This document shows, in pieces, positions 45,032-53,855 of a stretch of 64,000 nt of DNA. Position numbers and translations under genes: made by a program. Position 1 is the first letter of the stretch. Each line of letters opens with the position of its first letter. A model generated the notes under the pieces. That model was not told the DNA's origin and made no database searches. It saw nothing but the letters and a program-made list of their open reading frames with translations. This stretch comes from Tunicatimonas sp964551335. Its GTDB lineage: Bacteria > Bacteroidota > Bacteroidia > Cytophagales > Cyclobacteriaceae. The stretch spans positions 62,001 through 126,000 of the forward strand of contig CAZKCO010000008.1 of the NCBI GenBank assembly GCA_964551335.1, read 5' to 3'.

Positions 45032-46783
45032 TTAGGTGTCCGAACCAGCATAACCTGGATTCTGCTCGTAACCTCCTTCAGTACGGTCAATTTGTTCTAA
45101 CGGTATAGGTCTTACAATATGGTAATCCTGTATATTCGGTGAAGCCTCCGGGTTATGAGCCCGAACTCGCTCTACCAAAGTTCCGGTTCTGGTCAGCGTA
45201 AACCATCGGTGGCCTTCACCATCCATTTCCCGGGCCCTCTCTTCTAACAGAAAATTTAAATCCACTTCAGCAGGAGTAACTTCCATAGCGTCTTCCATAC
45301 CGTCCCAAGCGGCCCGACGACGAATTACGTTGATATCCTCGGTTGCGCCAGCGCCGTTACCTTGTTGCAAGCGTGCCTCGGCTCTCAAAAGGTAGGCTTC
45401 TCCTAATCTCATCATAATATAGTCGCGTTGACCTTGAGTATGTTGTCGGTTAGGCCGGGTATTATCAATAAACTTATTAAGAGTAGGGTATACCCGCTCA
45501 GAATAGAACCAAGGGTCGTTTGCGTACTGAGGCTCGGGGGTAACAACCAGGTATGGGGCACTCAACTTAGCTTCAGCATCCCAATTATCCGATAATCCAG
45601 GACCAGGAATATAGATTGCGGTATCGCCTAATCCAAATTTGGGTTGACCAACCAAGCCGACAGCAACGTAACCAGCGTCTGCTTCTTCTTGTGTCCAAAT
45701 GGGAATATTATCCTCAAAATTAGAGAACCAAACATGCTTGTAAGTCTCATCGTAGCGACGGTCAATTTCCCGGTTCCAAAGGCTTAAATGGTAAGGAGTA
45801 GGCCGAAAACGTTTCCAGGGGCGTCCGTTCTCAATATCACGAGTCATGCCCGGTAGTTTATCGTACTCCATCAGAAAATATAAATGGGCTCGGTGTCCCT
45901 GTCCATCCAGTCCTTCGTCTACCTGCTGTTTAGAATTCTGTACAGCCCAGATAACCTCCGGATTGTCTTCCGACGTAGCAATACCCACAGGAACTCCGAA
46001 CTCATTCAAACCCCAGAGTTCGTGGTAATCTTCGGCTAAAGTAAAACCGTAATTATCAATAATATTGGTGAATAAAGCTTCCGCTCGAGAAGCATCATCA
46101 CCAGCAGCAAAACCGGTGTAGCTTCGGGTAAGTAACACTAAACCGAGTAAATATTCAGCCGCGGGCTTTGTCACCCGCCCCAGGTCATCCTGGACATCGG
46201 GTAAAATACCTATCGCGAACTCAAGATCAGGGATGATAGCCTGGCTGTAGATTTCACTGGACGGAGTCTTGTTAGCAGTGGTTTCAATACCTTCCGTCTC
46301 TTCCAGAGTCAAGTGTATATCCCCGTAAAAGCGGGTAAGATTAAAGTAATAAAGCGCTCGTAGGAACCGTACTTCAGCAATACGCGCTGTTTTCTGATCC
46401 TCGGGAAGATCTACTTCCTCGGATCGGTTAATAACGGCATTTGCCTGATTAATACCTCGATAGAACGTAACCCAGGTACCGGTAACGAAGCCCTGAGCGG
46501 GGTTAAGCCCACCATCGTACAGGTTAATGGGTTTATGACTGCCATCAGCCCCGTTGGTATGCACATCGGTACCAAAAACGGTCATAGTCCAGCCAATTTC
46601 CGGACCGTAGAAGTTTTTCATCTCGGCGTAAGTAGCCCGTACCGCATCTTCCCAACCCTGTGGGGTAGTGAAGTAAGAAGCGGCTGATACATCGGATACC
46701 AGCTCTTCTTTCAGATAATCTTCGCACGACTGGCTTAAAAAGGCCGTAAGTGCGATAGAGAGTATTATTATTTTAGTTTTCAT
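45032..46783 (-). CDS. SusD/RagB family outer-membrane lipoprotein
   Basis: A 583-residue glycan- or nutrient-binding lipoprotein that caps the SusC channel. The lipobox SQSC is at about residue 17-20. TPR-like helical repeats are visible: AEVRFLRALYYFNLTRFYGD, YLLGLVLLTRSYTG, MRLGEAYLLRAEARLQQG and FLLEERAREMDGEGHRWFTL, typical of SusD. No glycoside hydrolase or protease is next to it, so the substrate cannot be predicted. The gene follows SusC by 19 bases in one operon. Confidence 0.95.
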   Translation of the reverse strand: MKTKIIILSIALTAFLSQSCEDYLKEELVSDVSAASYFTTPQGWEDAVRATYAEMKNFYGPEIGWTMTVFGTDVHTNGADGSHKPINLYDGGLNPAQGFVTGTWVTFYRGINQANAVINRSEEVDLPEDQKTARIAEVRFLRALYYFNLTRFYGDIHLTLEETEGIETTANKTPSSEIYSQAIIPDLEFAIGILPDVQDDLGRVTKPAAEYLLGLVLLTRSYTGFAAGDDASRAEALFTNIIDNYGFTLAEDYHELWGLNEFGVPVGIATSEDNPEVIWAVQNSKQQVDEGLDGQGHRAHLYFLMEYDKLPGMTRDIENGRPWKRFRPTPYHLSLWNREIDRRYDETYKHVWFSNFEDNIPIWTQEEADAGYVAVGLVGQPKFGLGDTAIYIPGPGLSDNWDAEAKLSAPYLVVTPEPQYANDPWFYSERVYPTLNKFIDNTRPNRQHTQGQRDYIMMRLGEAYLLRAEARLQQGNGAGATEDINVIRRRAAWDGMEDAMEVTPAEVDLNFLLEERAREMDGEGHRWFTLTRTGTLVERVRAHNPEASPNIQDYHIVRPIPLEQIDRTEGGYEQNPGYAGSDT

Positions 46784-46802
46784 AGTTTTCAGATTTTAGG
46801 TG

Positions 46803-49800
46803 TTAAAACTGGATATTGACACCAAATAAGAATAGCCGGCTGCTGGGTACAATGCCGGAGCCAACTTCGCCCGGATCTTCATCATCGTCCTGATCTTCCA
46901 CTTCTGGATCAAAAGTCTCAAAGGTTGACCAGAACAGTGGATTCTGAGCCGAGGCATAAAATCTTAATCTACTAATACCCCAATTCTCAGTCATACTGGA
47001 TGGTAAGGTATAGCCTAACGTCACGTTACGTAGCTTCACGTAAGAACCGTCAAAGTAAGTGCGGGTACCTCCGTCTCTGGGGAATTCCTGGTTTTCGTTG
47101 GGACGAGGGGAATCATTAGAAGGATTATCAATGGTCCAGTAATCCACATCCAGATTGTTATAACGAGCAAACAGTGAGTTATTACCGGCGTGGAAGTTAC
47201 TCCGAACCATGTGTCCGAGGCGATAGTAAAAGAAGAAACTCAGGTTAAACCCTTTGTAATCAAAGTTATTGGTCCACCCTCCCATCACATCGGGTACATC
47301 AGTACCTAATACAATTCTATCGGCCGGGGTAATAACACCATCACCATCCTGATCCTTCAGCTTAATCTCACCAGGTACTTTCTGCTCCATGTCACGGGCC
47401 ATGTCTTCCTCACCCAACTGCCAGATTCCAATTTTCTCGTAGTCAAAGAATACCTTAATGGGTTGACCGATGAACCAGTCATTTCCAACGTCATCCAGGG
47501 GCTCACCGGTTTCGGGATCGGTTAAAGCCAGCTCGGTAATTCGCTCATCGTATCCGGTGATGTTAAAGGTAGTGGTCCAGCTAAACCCTTCCGGATTGTC
47601 AAAGATTACCCCGGTAAGGCCTAGTTCAACACCTCGGGTATTTGTGGCGGCTACGTTCTGTAAAATGTTATTATAGCCGGAAGTGAAGGGCAAATTACGC
47701 TCCAGTAGAATATCATCAGTATTGGTGTTATACCATTCAAAACTACCGGATAAGCGTCCTCCAAAGAAGCCAAAATCGGCCCCGATATTAACAGTTGATG
47801 ATACCTCCCAACCCAGATCAGCGTTGGGAATCTCAGCTAAAGCGTATCCAAAAGCTGGGGTTTCGTCCCAGGCATAGGTTGTTCTTCCTAGTCGTCCAAA
47901 AGTTTGGTAGGGATCTACGGAAGTATTTCCTACCGCTCCGTAGGAAGCCCTGATTTTTAGCTCGGAGAGGAAATTCGCATTGGCCATAAAACCTTCATCA
48001 ATGACCCTCCATCCGGCTGAAAAACCAGGAAAATACTGCCATTTATTGCCTTCTGCTAATCGAGATGATCCATCAGCACGTAAGGTAGCCTGGAAGAGAT
48101 ATTTATCGGCAATATCATAGTTAATACGGCCCATAAATGATGCAAGATTCCATTTCTCCAGTCGGCTTCCAAGATTCCCTTTTACCTCAGCGGTCCCTAA
48201 ATTGTAGAAACTTTGCGACTCATAAGGCAGGTTAACAACGTTTGTTGAATGCCACTCAGTTCTGAGTTGTTGAATACTCTGCAGAGCGGTAAACTTAAAT
48301 TCGTGGTTGTTAAATAATGTACGATTAAAGGTTAACAGATTTTCCAGTGTATAGCCCGCTTCTTCTCGTTGCCAGATGCCGGCACTGGCCGGACCACCCC
48401 GGTTGGTATTAGTTAAACTTGCCCGAAAATCGCCATCTCGTCGCTGACGAATATCCGGTCCGAAAGTAGAACGGAAAGTTAACCCTTCGGTAATGTTGGC
48501 TTCTAAATAAATGGGTGCAAAAATACGATTGATCTTTCTTTCATCTACGTAGGCACCCGGTACAATCTCATTTAGTGGGTTGGTACGGATTCCGTCGTTG
48601 GTCGGAAGGAAACGAGGCGTACCATCTTCGTTGTAAGGAACACCTAACGGATTATTTGCTAAGGCTTCACCCAGTGTAGCGTTGGAACCGAAGTTTTGAA
48701 CTGAGTTAGAAATCAGGGTCGAGATTCCCACTTTGAATACGTCGTTGATACGGTGATCCAGGTTGACCCGGCCTGTAATCCGGCGGAAGTCCATGTTGGA
48801 AATGATCCCCTGCTCATCAAAATAACCTAAGGAAATATTGAATTGCGTTTTTTCGCTACCACCTCTTACTCCTAATTGATGGTTGGTCTGGTAGCCGTTA
48901 TCAAAAATTAGATCCTGGTAATCGGTAGACCGACCTAACTCGATGGACTCAAGTTCTACCGGATCTTCAAAAATCAGTATATCATCGGGAATTACTCCGT
49001 CATAAGACACCTGATTGGTAACCGGATCACGGCGACGGGACTCACGCTTCATAGCGGCAAATTCTTCCCCGTTCATCATATCCACCTTATTAATGATATT
49101 GGAGACTCCGTAGTAACCATCGTAAGAAACGGTAGTTTTTCCCGTAGAACCACGCTTAGTGGTAATCAAAACCACCCCATTAGCACCCCGTGAGCCGTAG
49201 ACTGCCGTGGCCGCCGCGTCCTTCAGTACCTCCATGGATTGGATATCCTGAGGGTTGATGTCAGTAATAGCACTAGTACTACTGGTTTGGGGGATACCAT
49301 CTATCACGTAAAGTGGGTCATTAGATGCCGAAATAGAACGACGACCCCGGATACGGATAGAGGGCGCCTGACCTGGTCGGCTTCCAGATTGCATAATATC
49401 AACACCAGCCACTTGTCCTTGCATGGCTTGCACCCCACTGGCCACCGGAATCTTGGCAATCTGTTCAGCATCCAGCGAGGCAATAGCGGCAGTTACATCC
49501 CGTTTTTCCTGGGTTCCATAGCCTACTACTACCACTTCAGATAATGATTGAATGTCCGGTAGCATAGCCATATCGATCGTAGATCGGTTGTTGATGGCGA
49601 CTTCTTCGGCAGTATATCCCACTGAAGAAAACACCAGCATTTCAGCATCGGAAGGAACACCTAGGGAATACTTACCATCAATGTCAGTAATTGTCCCGAC
49701 TGTTGTACCTTTAACCAGGACGTTTACTCCGGGTAAAGGTTCGTTGTTTTCACCATCGGTAACCGTGCCCGTAATGGTGTTCTGAGCGAAAAGTGAAGTT

Positions 49801-49865
49801 GACGTAAGTAGGCAAATTAGCCATACTCCGAGTGCCTTCACCATCTTTAGTAAAGCATCTCTCAT
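46803..49865 (-). CDS. SusC/RagA family TonB-linked outer membrane protein
   Basis: A 1020-residue TonB-dependent transporter. Signal peptide 1-28 (to LFAQ), a CarboxypepD-like regulatory domain (about 30-100, EPLPGVNVLVKGTTVGT), the TonB box-like EVVVVGYGTQEKRDVTAAI, the plug motif with PLYVIDGIPQ and VLKDAAATAVYGSRGANGV, then a beta-barrel ending in LFLFGVNIQF with a C-terminal Phe. There is no FecR/anti-sigma interaction domain. The ATG at 49865 gives a better signal peptide than the open frame to 49928. Together with SusD it imports an unknown substrate. Confidence 0.96.
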   Translation of the reverse strand: MRDALLKMVKALGVWLICLLTSTSLFAQNTITGTVTDGENNEPLPGVNVLVKGTTVGTITDIDGKYSLGVPSDAEMLVFSSVGYTAEEVAINNRSTIDMAMLPDIQSLSEVVVVGYGTQEKRDVTAAIASLDAEQIAKIPVASGVQAMQGQVAGVDIMQSGSRPGQAPSIRIRGRRSISASNDPLYVIDGIPQTSSTSAITDINPQDIQSMEVLKDAAATAVYGSRGANGVVLITTKRGSTGKTTVSYDGYYGVSNIINKVDMMNGEEFAAMKRESRRRDPVTNQVSYDGVIPDDILIFEDPVELESIELGRSTDYQDLIFDNGYQTNHQLGVRGGSEKTQFNISLGYFDEQGIISNMDFRRITGRVNLDHRINDVFKVGISTLISNSVQNFGSNATLGEALANNPLGVPYNEDGTPRFLPTNDGIRTNPLNEIVPGAYVDERKINRIFAPIYLEANITEGLTFRSTFGPDIRQRRDGDFRASLTNTNRGGPASAGIWQREEAGYTLENLLTFNRTLFNNHEFKFTALQSIQQLRTEWHSTNVVNLPYESQSFYNLGTAEVKGNLGSRLEKWNLASFMGRINYDIADKYLFQATLRADGSSRLAEGNKWQYFPGFSAGWRVIDEGFMANANFLSELKIRASYGAVGNTSVDPYQTFGRLGRTTYAWDETPAFGYALAEIPNADLGWEVSSTVNIGADFGFFGGRLSGSFEWYNTNTDDILLERNLPFTSGYNNILQNVAATNTRGVELGLTGVIFDNPEGFSWTTTFNITGYDERITELALTDPETGEPLDDVGNDWFIGQPIKVFFDYEKIGIWQLGEEDMARDMEQKVPGEIKLKDQDGDGVITPADRIVLGTDVPDVMGGWTNNFDYKGFNLSFFFYYRLGHMVRSNFHAGNNSLFARYNNLDVDYWTIDNPSNDSPRPNENQEFPRDGGTRTYFDGSYVKLRNVTLGYTLPSSMTENWGISRLRFYASAQNPLFWSTFETFDPEVEDQDDDEDPGEVGSGIVPSSRLFLFGVNIQF

Positions 49866-50065
49866 AGTAAATAGATTTAAATTGAAGAAAAATAAAGTTT
49901 TTAAGCGCAATGAAGGGCCGTAAATCATAGGTTAGAGTAGAAGTTTAACCGATTGCATTAGTAAACTATCAATCTCAGCGATTAATGTCCCGAATTAAAT
50001 AGTTTTTCGTTAATAATGAAACTGTAGATTCAAAATTTAATAATAAATCAATACTATTACCAGTA

Positions 50066-50099
50066 TTTGCCCATATTCACCAAAAAGAAACTAATTTTG
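50066..50099 (+). promoter_or_regulatory. candidate promoter of DAHP-like gene
   Basis: TTTG at 50066-50069 and TAATTTTG at 50092-50099 (spacing 22) match Bacteroidota -33/-7 elements, 37 bases before the start codon. Confidence 0.45.
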
Positions 50100-50136
50100 T
50101 CAGGATTGATACCTTTTTTGTAAGATTAAGTTTGTT

Positions 50137-51090
50137 ATGTTAAACAGTTCAGTAAAGATATTTGCCGGCCCCGATTCGTTAGATGACTTTAACATTGATG
50201 AAGTATACCGCATTGCCGAATTGAAAAGTAATGGTCAGCCGGCCATTTACGGAGCCCGAACGGTAGGACTAAAGTCTCGCACCAATCTAGATCACCAAAA
50301 CACCGATGCTGGATTTATGGGCTATGATTTTGAAGCCATTATGAAGAACTTCAATATCTTTGGTCACGGGGGAAACGCTGACGATCTGATTCCACTTCCT
50401 ACCGTAGAGATGGCAGAAAAGCTATACCACAACACTGGCTTGATTCCTTCCTCCGAAATAATGCTTCCCGCTATCCAGTTGGCTTGTATCAAAAAATCAT
50501 TTTCCAAAGATCCTTTTCTGGTCTGGAACTCTGCTGTTGATCAATTGGGTTGGCACGTACGGCAAATGGCCGGTTTTGCCGAAGAACACGGATGGATGGT
50601 TGGTTTGAAAAATGGTAAATGGCTAGGAGAAGAATACGAAATCTCCGAATCCGAGGAATTTCAAGGTAAGACTAGTATAGAAACTGTTTGGGACGGTTTA
50701 GTAAACTACGCCACTTTGGCACCTGAAATTGTACTTATTCAGCGTGGATGTGATTTGCCGGCCAAGGGTGAATACCGCAATTTGCCTATTCATTTTGCGG
50801 CAAAACGCACCAAACTTCGTCACCTCGATAAGAGTAAAGTACAACTATACTTTGACCCCAGCCACTCGCTAGGTCCTAAAATGAGAGATCAGATTGTGGA
50901 TAAGACTATAGAAGCAATGCAGATGAAGCTCACTGAAGACCAATATCTTTACGACGGAATTTTAATTGAAGTAGGTACAGCCAAGTGCGACACCCATCAA
51001 CATATCTCAGTTAACGAACTTGCTGAATTAGTAGACCGTTTGTCGGAATTCAGAGCATTAGCAGGAAGGCGAGAAAAGGTAAGTGCCTAG
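50137..51090 (+). CDS. DAHP/KDO8P-synthase-like TIM barrel
   Basis: A 317-residue protein with features of the DAHP synthase I/KdsA family: KIFAGPDSLDDF (compare AGPCS), AIYGARTVGLKSR, WMVGLKNGKWLGEE, FDPSHSLGPKMRDQIVD (compare DPSH) and DGILIEVGTAKCDTHQH. Aldol addition of phosphoenolpyruvate to a sugar phosphate is the family reaction. It is not a close match to AroF/AroG or KdsA in my memory, so the substrate is uncertain. Confidence 0.6.
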   Translation: MLNSSVKIFAGPDSLDDFNIDEVYRIAELKSNGQPAIYGARTVGLKSRTNLDHQNTDAGFMGYDFEAIMKNFNIFGHGGNADDLIPLPTVEMAEKLYHNTGLIPSSEIMLPAIQLACIKKSFSKDPFLVWNSAVDQLGWHVRQMAGFAEEHGWMVGLKNGKWLGEEYEISESEEFQGKTSIETVWDGLVNYATLAPEIVLIQRGCDLPAKGEYRNLPIHFAAKRTKLRHLDKSKVQLYFDPSHSLGPKMRDQIVDKTIEAMQMKLTEDQYLYDGILIEVGTAKCDTHQHISVNELAELVDRLSEFRALAGRREKVSA

Positions 51091-51094
51091 AAAA

Positions 51095-51172
51095 GTGTTA
51101 TGGTATTATGGTGTTATGGTGTTATGGTGTTATGGTGTTATGGTATTAAAAAGACTAAAACACCATAACACC
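51095..51172. repeat. 8-bp tandem repeat with inverted copy
   Basis: Seven units of GTGTTATG-like 8-mers run from 51095 to 51150 (units 2 and 7 are GTATTATG and GTATTAAA), then CACCATAACACC (51161-51172) is the reverse complement of the unit junction. The stretch lies between two convergent genes (50137-51090 and map). It may form a hairpin and act as a terminator. Confidence 0.8.
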
Positions 51173-51191
51173 TAAACACTTGAGATTTGAA

Positions 51192-51977
51192 TTATGTCAT
51201 CACCTTTTTTGCCAGCGCTTCCTCAACAAACTTGAAAGTACTAAGAATTTCGGGTTTGCCATCAATAATAGCAACATCGTGCTCGTAGTGTGCTGAAGGT
51301 TTACCATCGGCCGTCACAATAGTCCAGCCGTCGCTAAGCTGCTTTACCCGGCGGGTTCCCATATTGATCATCGGTTCAATAGCGATTACCAGACCATCTT
51401 TAATTTTGGTGCCCTTCCCTCTTTTACCGTAGTTAGGAACTTCTGGCGATTCGTGCATATGTTTTCCTAACCCATGACCTACCAACTCACGCACCACACC
51501 GTAGCCGTACTGCTCAGCGTGTTGCTGTACGGCGTAGCTGATGTCACCAATACGGTTACCTCTCCGAGCCTGTTCAATTCCCTTGTATAAGCATTCTAAG
51601 GTGATGTCAAGCAGCTTTTGGGTATCCTCGTCAATTTCACCCACTTTAAAAGTATAGGCGTGATCACCGTAGTAACCATTTTTTTTCGCCCCACAATCAA
51701 TAGAAACAATGTCACCATCCTGTAATGGTCGCTTATTTGGTAGGCCGTGCACTACCTGTTCATTTACCGAAGTGAGAAGGGTACTGGGGCAATCGTAAAG
51801 CCCTAAAAAACCCGGGTCAGCCCCGTGGTCACGGATAAACTCTTCGGCCCGTTGGTCAAGAAAAAGTGGTGTAATTCCGGGGCCAATCTCTTCAGCCAAC
51901 ATACCTAAAGTACGGGAAACGATGAGGGCACTCTCTCGGATTAGTTCTATCTCTTCCAGAGATTTATAGTGAATCAT
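51192..51977 (-). CDS. map: methionine aminopeptidase type I
   Basis: Removes the initiator methionine. The 261-residue protein has the metal ligands in VSIDCGAKKNGYYGDHAYTF (two Asp), GHGLGKHMHESPEVPNYG (His), EPMIN (Glu) and HYEHDVAI (Glu). The ATG at 51977 gives MIHYKSLEEIELIRES, the usual start; the frame is open 15 bases further to 51992. A type I protein without the zinc-finger extension. Confidence 0.95.
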   Translation of the reverse strand: MIHYKSLEEIELIRESALIVSRTLGMLAEEIGPGITPLFLDQRAEEFIRDHGADPGFLGLYDCPSTLLTSVNEQVVHGLPNKRPLQDGDIVSIDCGAKKNGYYGDHAYTFKVGEIDEDTQKLLDITLECLYKGIEQARRGNRIGDISYAVQQHAEQYGYGVVRELVGHGLGKHMHESPEVPNYGKRGKGTKIKDGLVIAIEPMINMGTRRVKQLSDGWTIVTADGKPSAHYEHDVAIIDGKPEILSTFKFVEEALAKKVMT

Positions 51978-52110
51978 AAACACAAGTTTCAACTTCCTAT
52001 AGAAGTCAAAACTGCAACGATTGGTTTGCTAATCCAAACGGAAAGTTAGGAATTTACCAAGATTTACGAACCGAAAGACAAAAGTCAGGGAGGAACTAGT
52101 CAATACTAGA

Positions 52111-52935
52111 TCAGTTATTATCCAGATTACGGAGTTTAAGCATCTCAGCCATTTGATCTAATTTTTCCTGGATATCATCAATTTCCGGCTTTGGTTCCGG
52201 CAAGTAAGAACGCAGGTGCCACTCTACTTTCCAAATTTGCAATAGCTCAGCTTCGGGAATGTCAAATGGGTGGTGTTTGGGGTTATCCGAAATGCAACGG
52301 ATGTATCCATACTGGTGTAAACGGTTACGTATCCGTTTGATTTGGATGCCCCGGTCCTGAGAAACGATCACATAAACCCCACCATCCGCAATGTTTCTAT
52401 ACTCACTGTTATCCAACAACCGGCAAATCACCCAGTCATCTTCCATCATAGTAGGTTCCATACTATCACCGCTCACCTGCACCCCGTAGCATTGACCGTC
52501 TTTGATCATGTAATCGGGAAGCAAAATACTCTCCTGCTCTTCAAAAAATTCCTGGGTCTGGTAGCCAGTCATAAAGTTGGCGGCTGCTTTATGGTTGATT
52601 AGGGGAACTGTGGTATTTCCTTCGGTATCCTGGGTAGCCACCATGATTACCTCTTTCACTTTAGTAGGGGTATCAGCAGACTTCTGACTTACAAAAGGCT
52701 GACCGATACCCGAGATGATGAAGGCACTATTAATTCCAAATTTATCTAACGCTCGGTTCAATATCTCAATAGTTACTGACCTACGATGTGCTTTGATATC
52801 GCCTAAATTAGAAGGGGAAATCTCAATTGCAAGTGCAAACTCCCTGTCAGAACTGATTTCTTTACGGCTTTTAAGAATGTGGATACACTCAAAAAACCGT
52901 TCATTCACCGAAATTTTGTATTGATTATCAGCCAT
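52111..52935 (-). CDS. S24-family HTH repressor (CI/LexA-like)
   Basis: A 274-residue regulator. Residues 10-75 form an XRE-type helix-turn-helix (SDREFALAIEISPSNLGDIK and the following RRSVTIEILNRAL). The C-terminal part is an S24 peptidase-like domain: SGDSMEPTM with Ser158, and IQIKRIR with Lys200, the expected catalytic dyad. No Ala-Gly cleavage pair is seen between the domains, so autocleavage is unlikely and the domain may serve dimerisation or signal sensing. A coiled C-terminal tail is present. It faces a small HTH-like gene, with two palindromes in the 87-base gap; no other phage gene is near. Confidence 0.9.
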   Translation of the reverse strand: MADNQYKISVNERFFECIHILKSRKEISSDREFALAIEISPSNLGDIKAHRRSVTIEILNRALDKFGINSAFIISGIGQPFVSQKSADTPTKVKEVIMVATQDTEGNTTVPLINHKAAANFMTGYQTQEFFEEQESILLPDYMIKDGQCYGVQVSGDSMEPTMMEDDWVICRLLDNSEYRNIADGGVYVIVSQDRGIQIKRIRNRLHQYGYIRCISDNPKHHPFDIPEAELLQIWKVEWHLRSYLPEPKPEIDDIQEKLDQMAEMLKLRNLDNN

Positions 52936-52957
52936 TTGTATAATATTATACTTACAA
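52936..52957. promoter_or_regulatory. palindrome next to repressor start codon
   Basis: A perfect 14-base palindrome GTATAATATTATAC (52938-52951) is inside a wider TTGTA/TACAA pair (52936-52940 and 52953-52957). It abuts the repressor ATG at 52935. Likely autorepression operator. Confidence 0.6.
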
Positions 52958-52998
52958 AAAGAATAAAAAGTTTGGAAAGTACTTTAAAAAAGCATTAA

Positions 52999-53015
52999 CT
53001 TGTACTTATAACAAG
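52999..53015. promoter_or_regulatory. second candidate operator
   Basis: CTTGT (52999-53003) and ACAAG (53011-53015) form an inverted repeat with a 7-base spacer. It shares TTGTA/ACAA arms with the first site and lies eight bases before the small-ORF ATG. Confidence 0.5.
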
Positions 53016-53022
53016 AACAAAT

Positions 53023-53190
53023 ATGGAAAATATCCGTCAGATAAAAAAGCATTTAGCTAAAGAAGAGTATGATTTTATTAGTAAAAGCACTGGCTACAGC
53101 GTAGATTACATTCAAAGCTGCCTAACTCATCGACGAAATAACCGACTAATCGTACAGGCTGCTCGTCAATTCAGAATGACTGCTCACTAA
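53023..53190 (+). CDS. 55-residue HTH-like (Cro-like) protein
   Basis: An ATG at 53023 opens 55 codons to the TAA at 53188-53190. The product (start MENIRQIKKHLAKEEYDFI, then STGYSVDYIQSCLTHRRNNR) has a predicted helix-turn-helix: the GYSVDYIQSCLTHRRNN segment resembles the turn and recognition helix of small Cro/XRE proteins. It is basic. It is divergent from the S24 repressor with an 87-base gap and palindromes. A short ORF, so real coding is not certain, but position, size and content fit a regulatory partner. Confidence 0.6.
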   Translation: MENIRQIKKHLAKEEYDFISKSTGYSVDYIQSCLTHRRNNRLIVQAARQFRMTAH

Positions 53191-53212
53191 CTACCTAATT
53201 TTTTTTAGCTGC

Positions 53213-53602
53213 TTATTCCCAGATTCCGGGAGGCACGATTTCCAGCAGATGACCACTGGGATCATAAAAGTAGAAAGAAAATCGATGAGCGTTCCACTGC
53301 TGTTCGTGAACAATCTCGATTCCCCTATTCTTTATTTTTTCCTTCCAATCTTCATATTCTTCTTGCGGTACTTCAAAAGCAATATGTTGTACTCCCCGTG
53401 CGTAATGAGGAGGTAGCTTCTTTTCTAACTTAGTTACTTCCGGATTAAAACATAGTAATACTTGTTCGCCCAGCCTAAAAAATACATGACGACCAGCTAC
53501 CTTACTGATAACATCAAACCCAAGCACATCACAGTAGAAGGCTTGGGTTTTTGCTAAGTCAGGAGTATATAAACATACCTCTTTGACGGATTGAATTGGC
53601 AA
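53213..53602 (-). CDS. VOC family (glyoxalase-like) protein
   Basis: A 129-residue protein with two betaalphabetabetabeta modules: IQSVKEVCLYTPDLAKTQAF and GVQHIAFEVPQEEYEDW, ending with DPSGHLLEIV. Possible metal residues are His in VQHIAF and Glu in LLEIV. Such proteins act in methylglyoxal, aromatic-ring or fosfomycin reactions; nothing fixes the substrate. Confidence 0.85.
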   Translation of the reverse strand: MPIQSVKEVCLYTPDLAKTQAFYCDVLGFDVISKVAGRHVFFRLGEQVLLCFNPEVTKLEKKLPPHYARGVQHIAFEVPQEEYEDWKEKIKNRGIEIVHEQQWNAHRFSFYFYDPSGHLLEIVPPGIWE

Positions 53603-53609
53603 ATTCTGA

Positions 53610-53855
53610 TTAATTTACAGAAGTGGATAGTACTTCAAAATATCGCTCAAATAGTCGCTTCCGAAGTAAAACTGAAGGTTTGCCTCTTCCCCAGTCGGGT
53701 GCAATCTCGAATAGACCATTATAAGTACGACCGATATAGGACCGGTTTTCCTCAAAGTCCGAGAGGCCAGATTGATCATCAGGTTTGCGACTACAGCGAA
53801 ACTCTATTCTAAACCTGTCCTCCTGCTTCGGACGTTGCCACAATGTTTCTTCCAT
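53610..53855 (-). CDS. small conserved protein, unknown
   Basis: 81 residues, soluble, with the Tyr-Gly-rich segment SYIGRTYNGLFEIAPDWGRG and a basic end. I recognise the segment as plausibly conserved in Cytophagales but cannot name the family. It is upstream of the VOC gene on the same strand with about seven bases between. Confidence 0.55.
   Translation of the reverse strand: MEETLWQRPKQEDRFRIEFRCSRKPDDQSGLSDFEENRSYIGRTYNGLFEIAPDWGRGKPSVLLRKRLFERYFEVLSTSVN

Noticed and set aside
51095..51172. Possible CRISPR array
   Set aside because: Units are 8 bases with no spacers; it is a simple tandem repeat.
52111..52935. lexA SOS repressor
   Set aside because: No Ala-Gly cleavage pair and a XRE-type rather than LexA winged helix; more like an S24 phage-type repressor.
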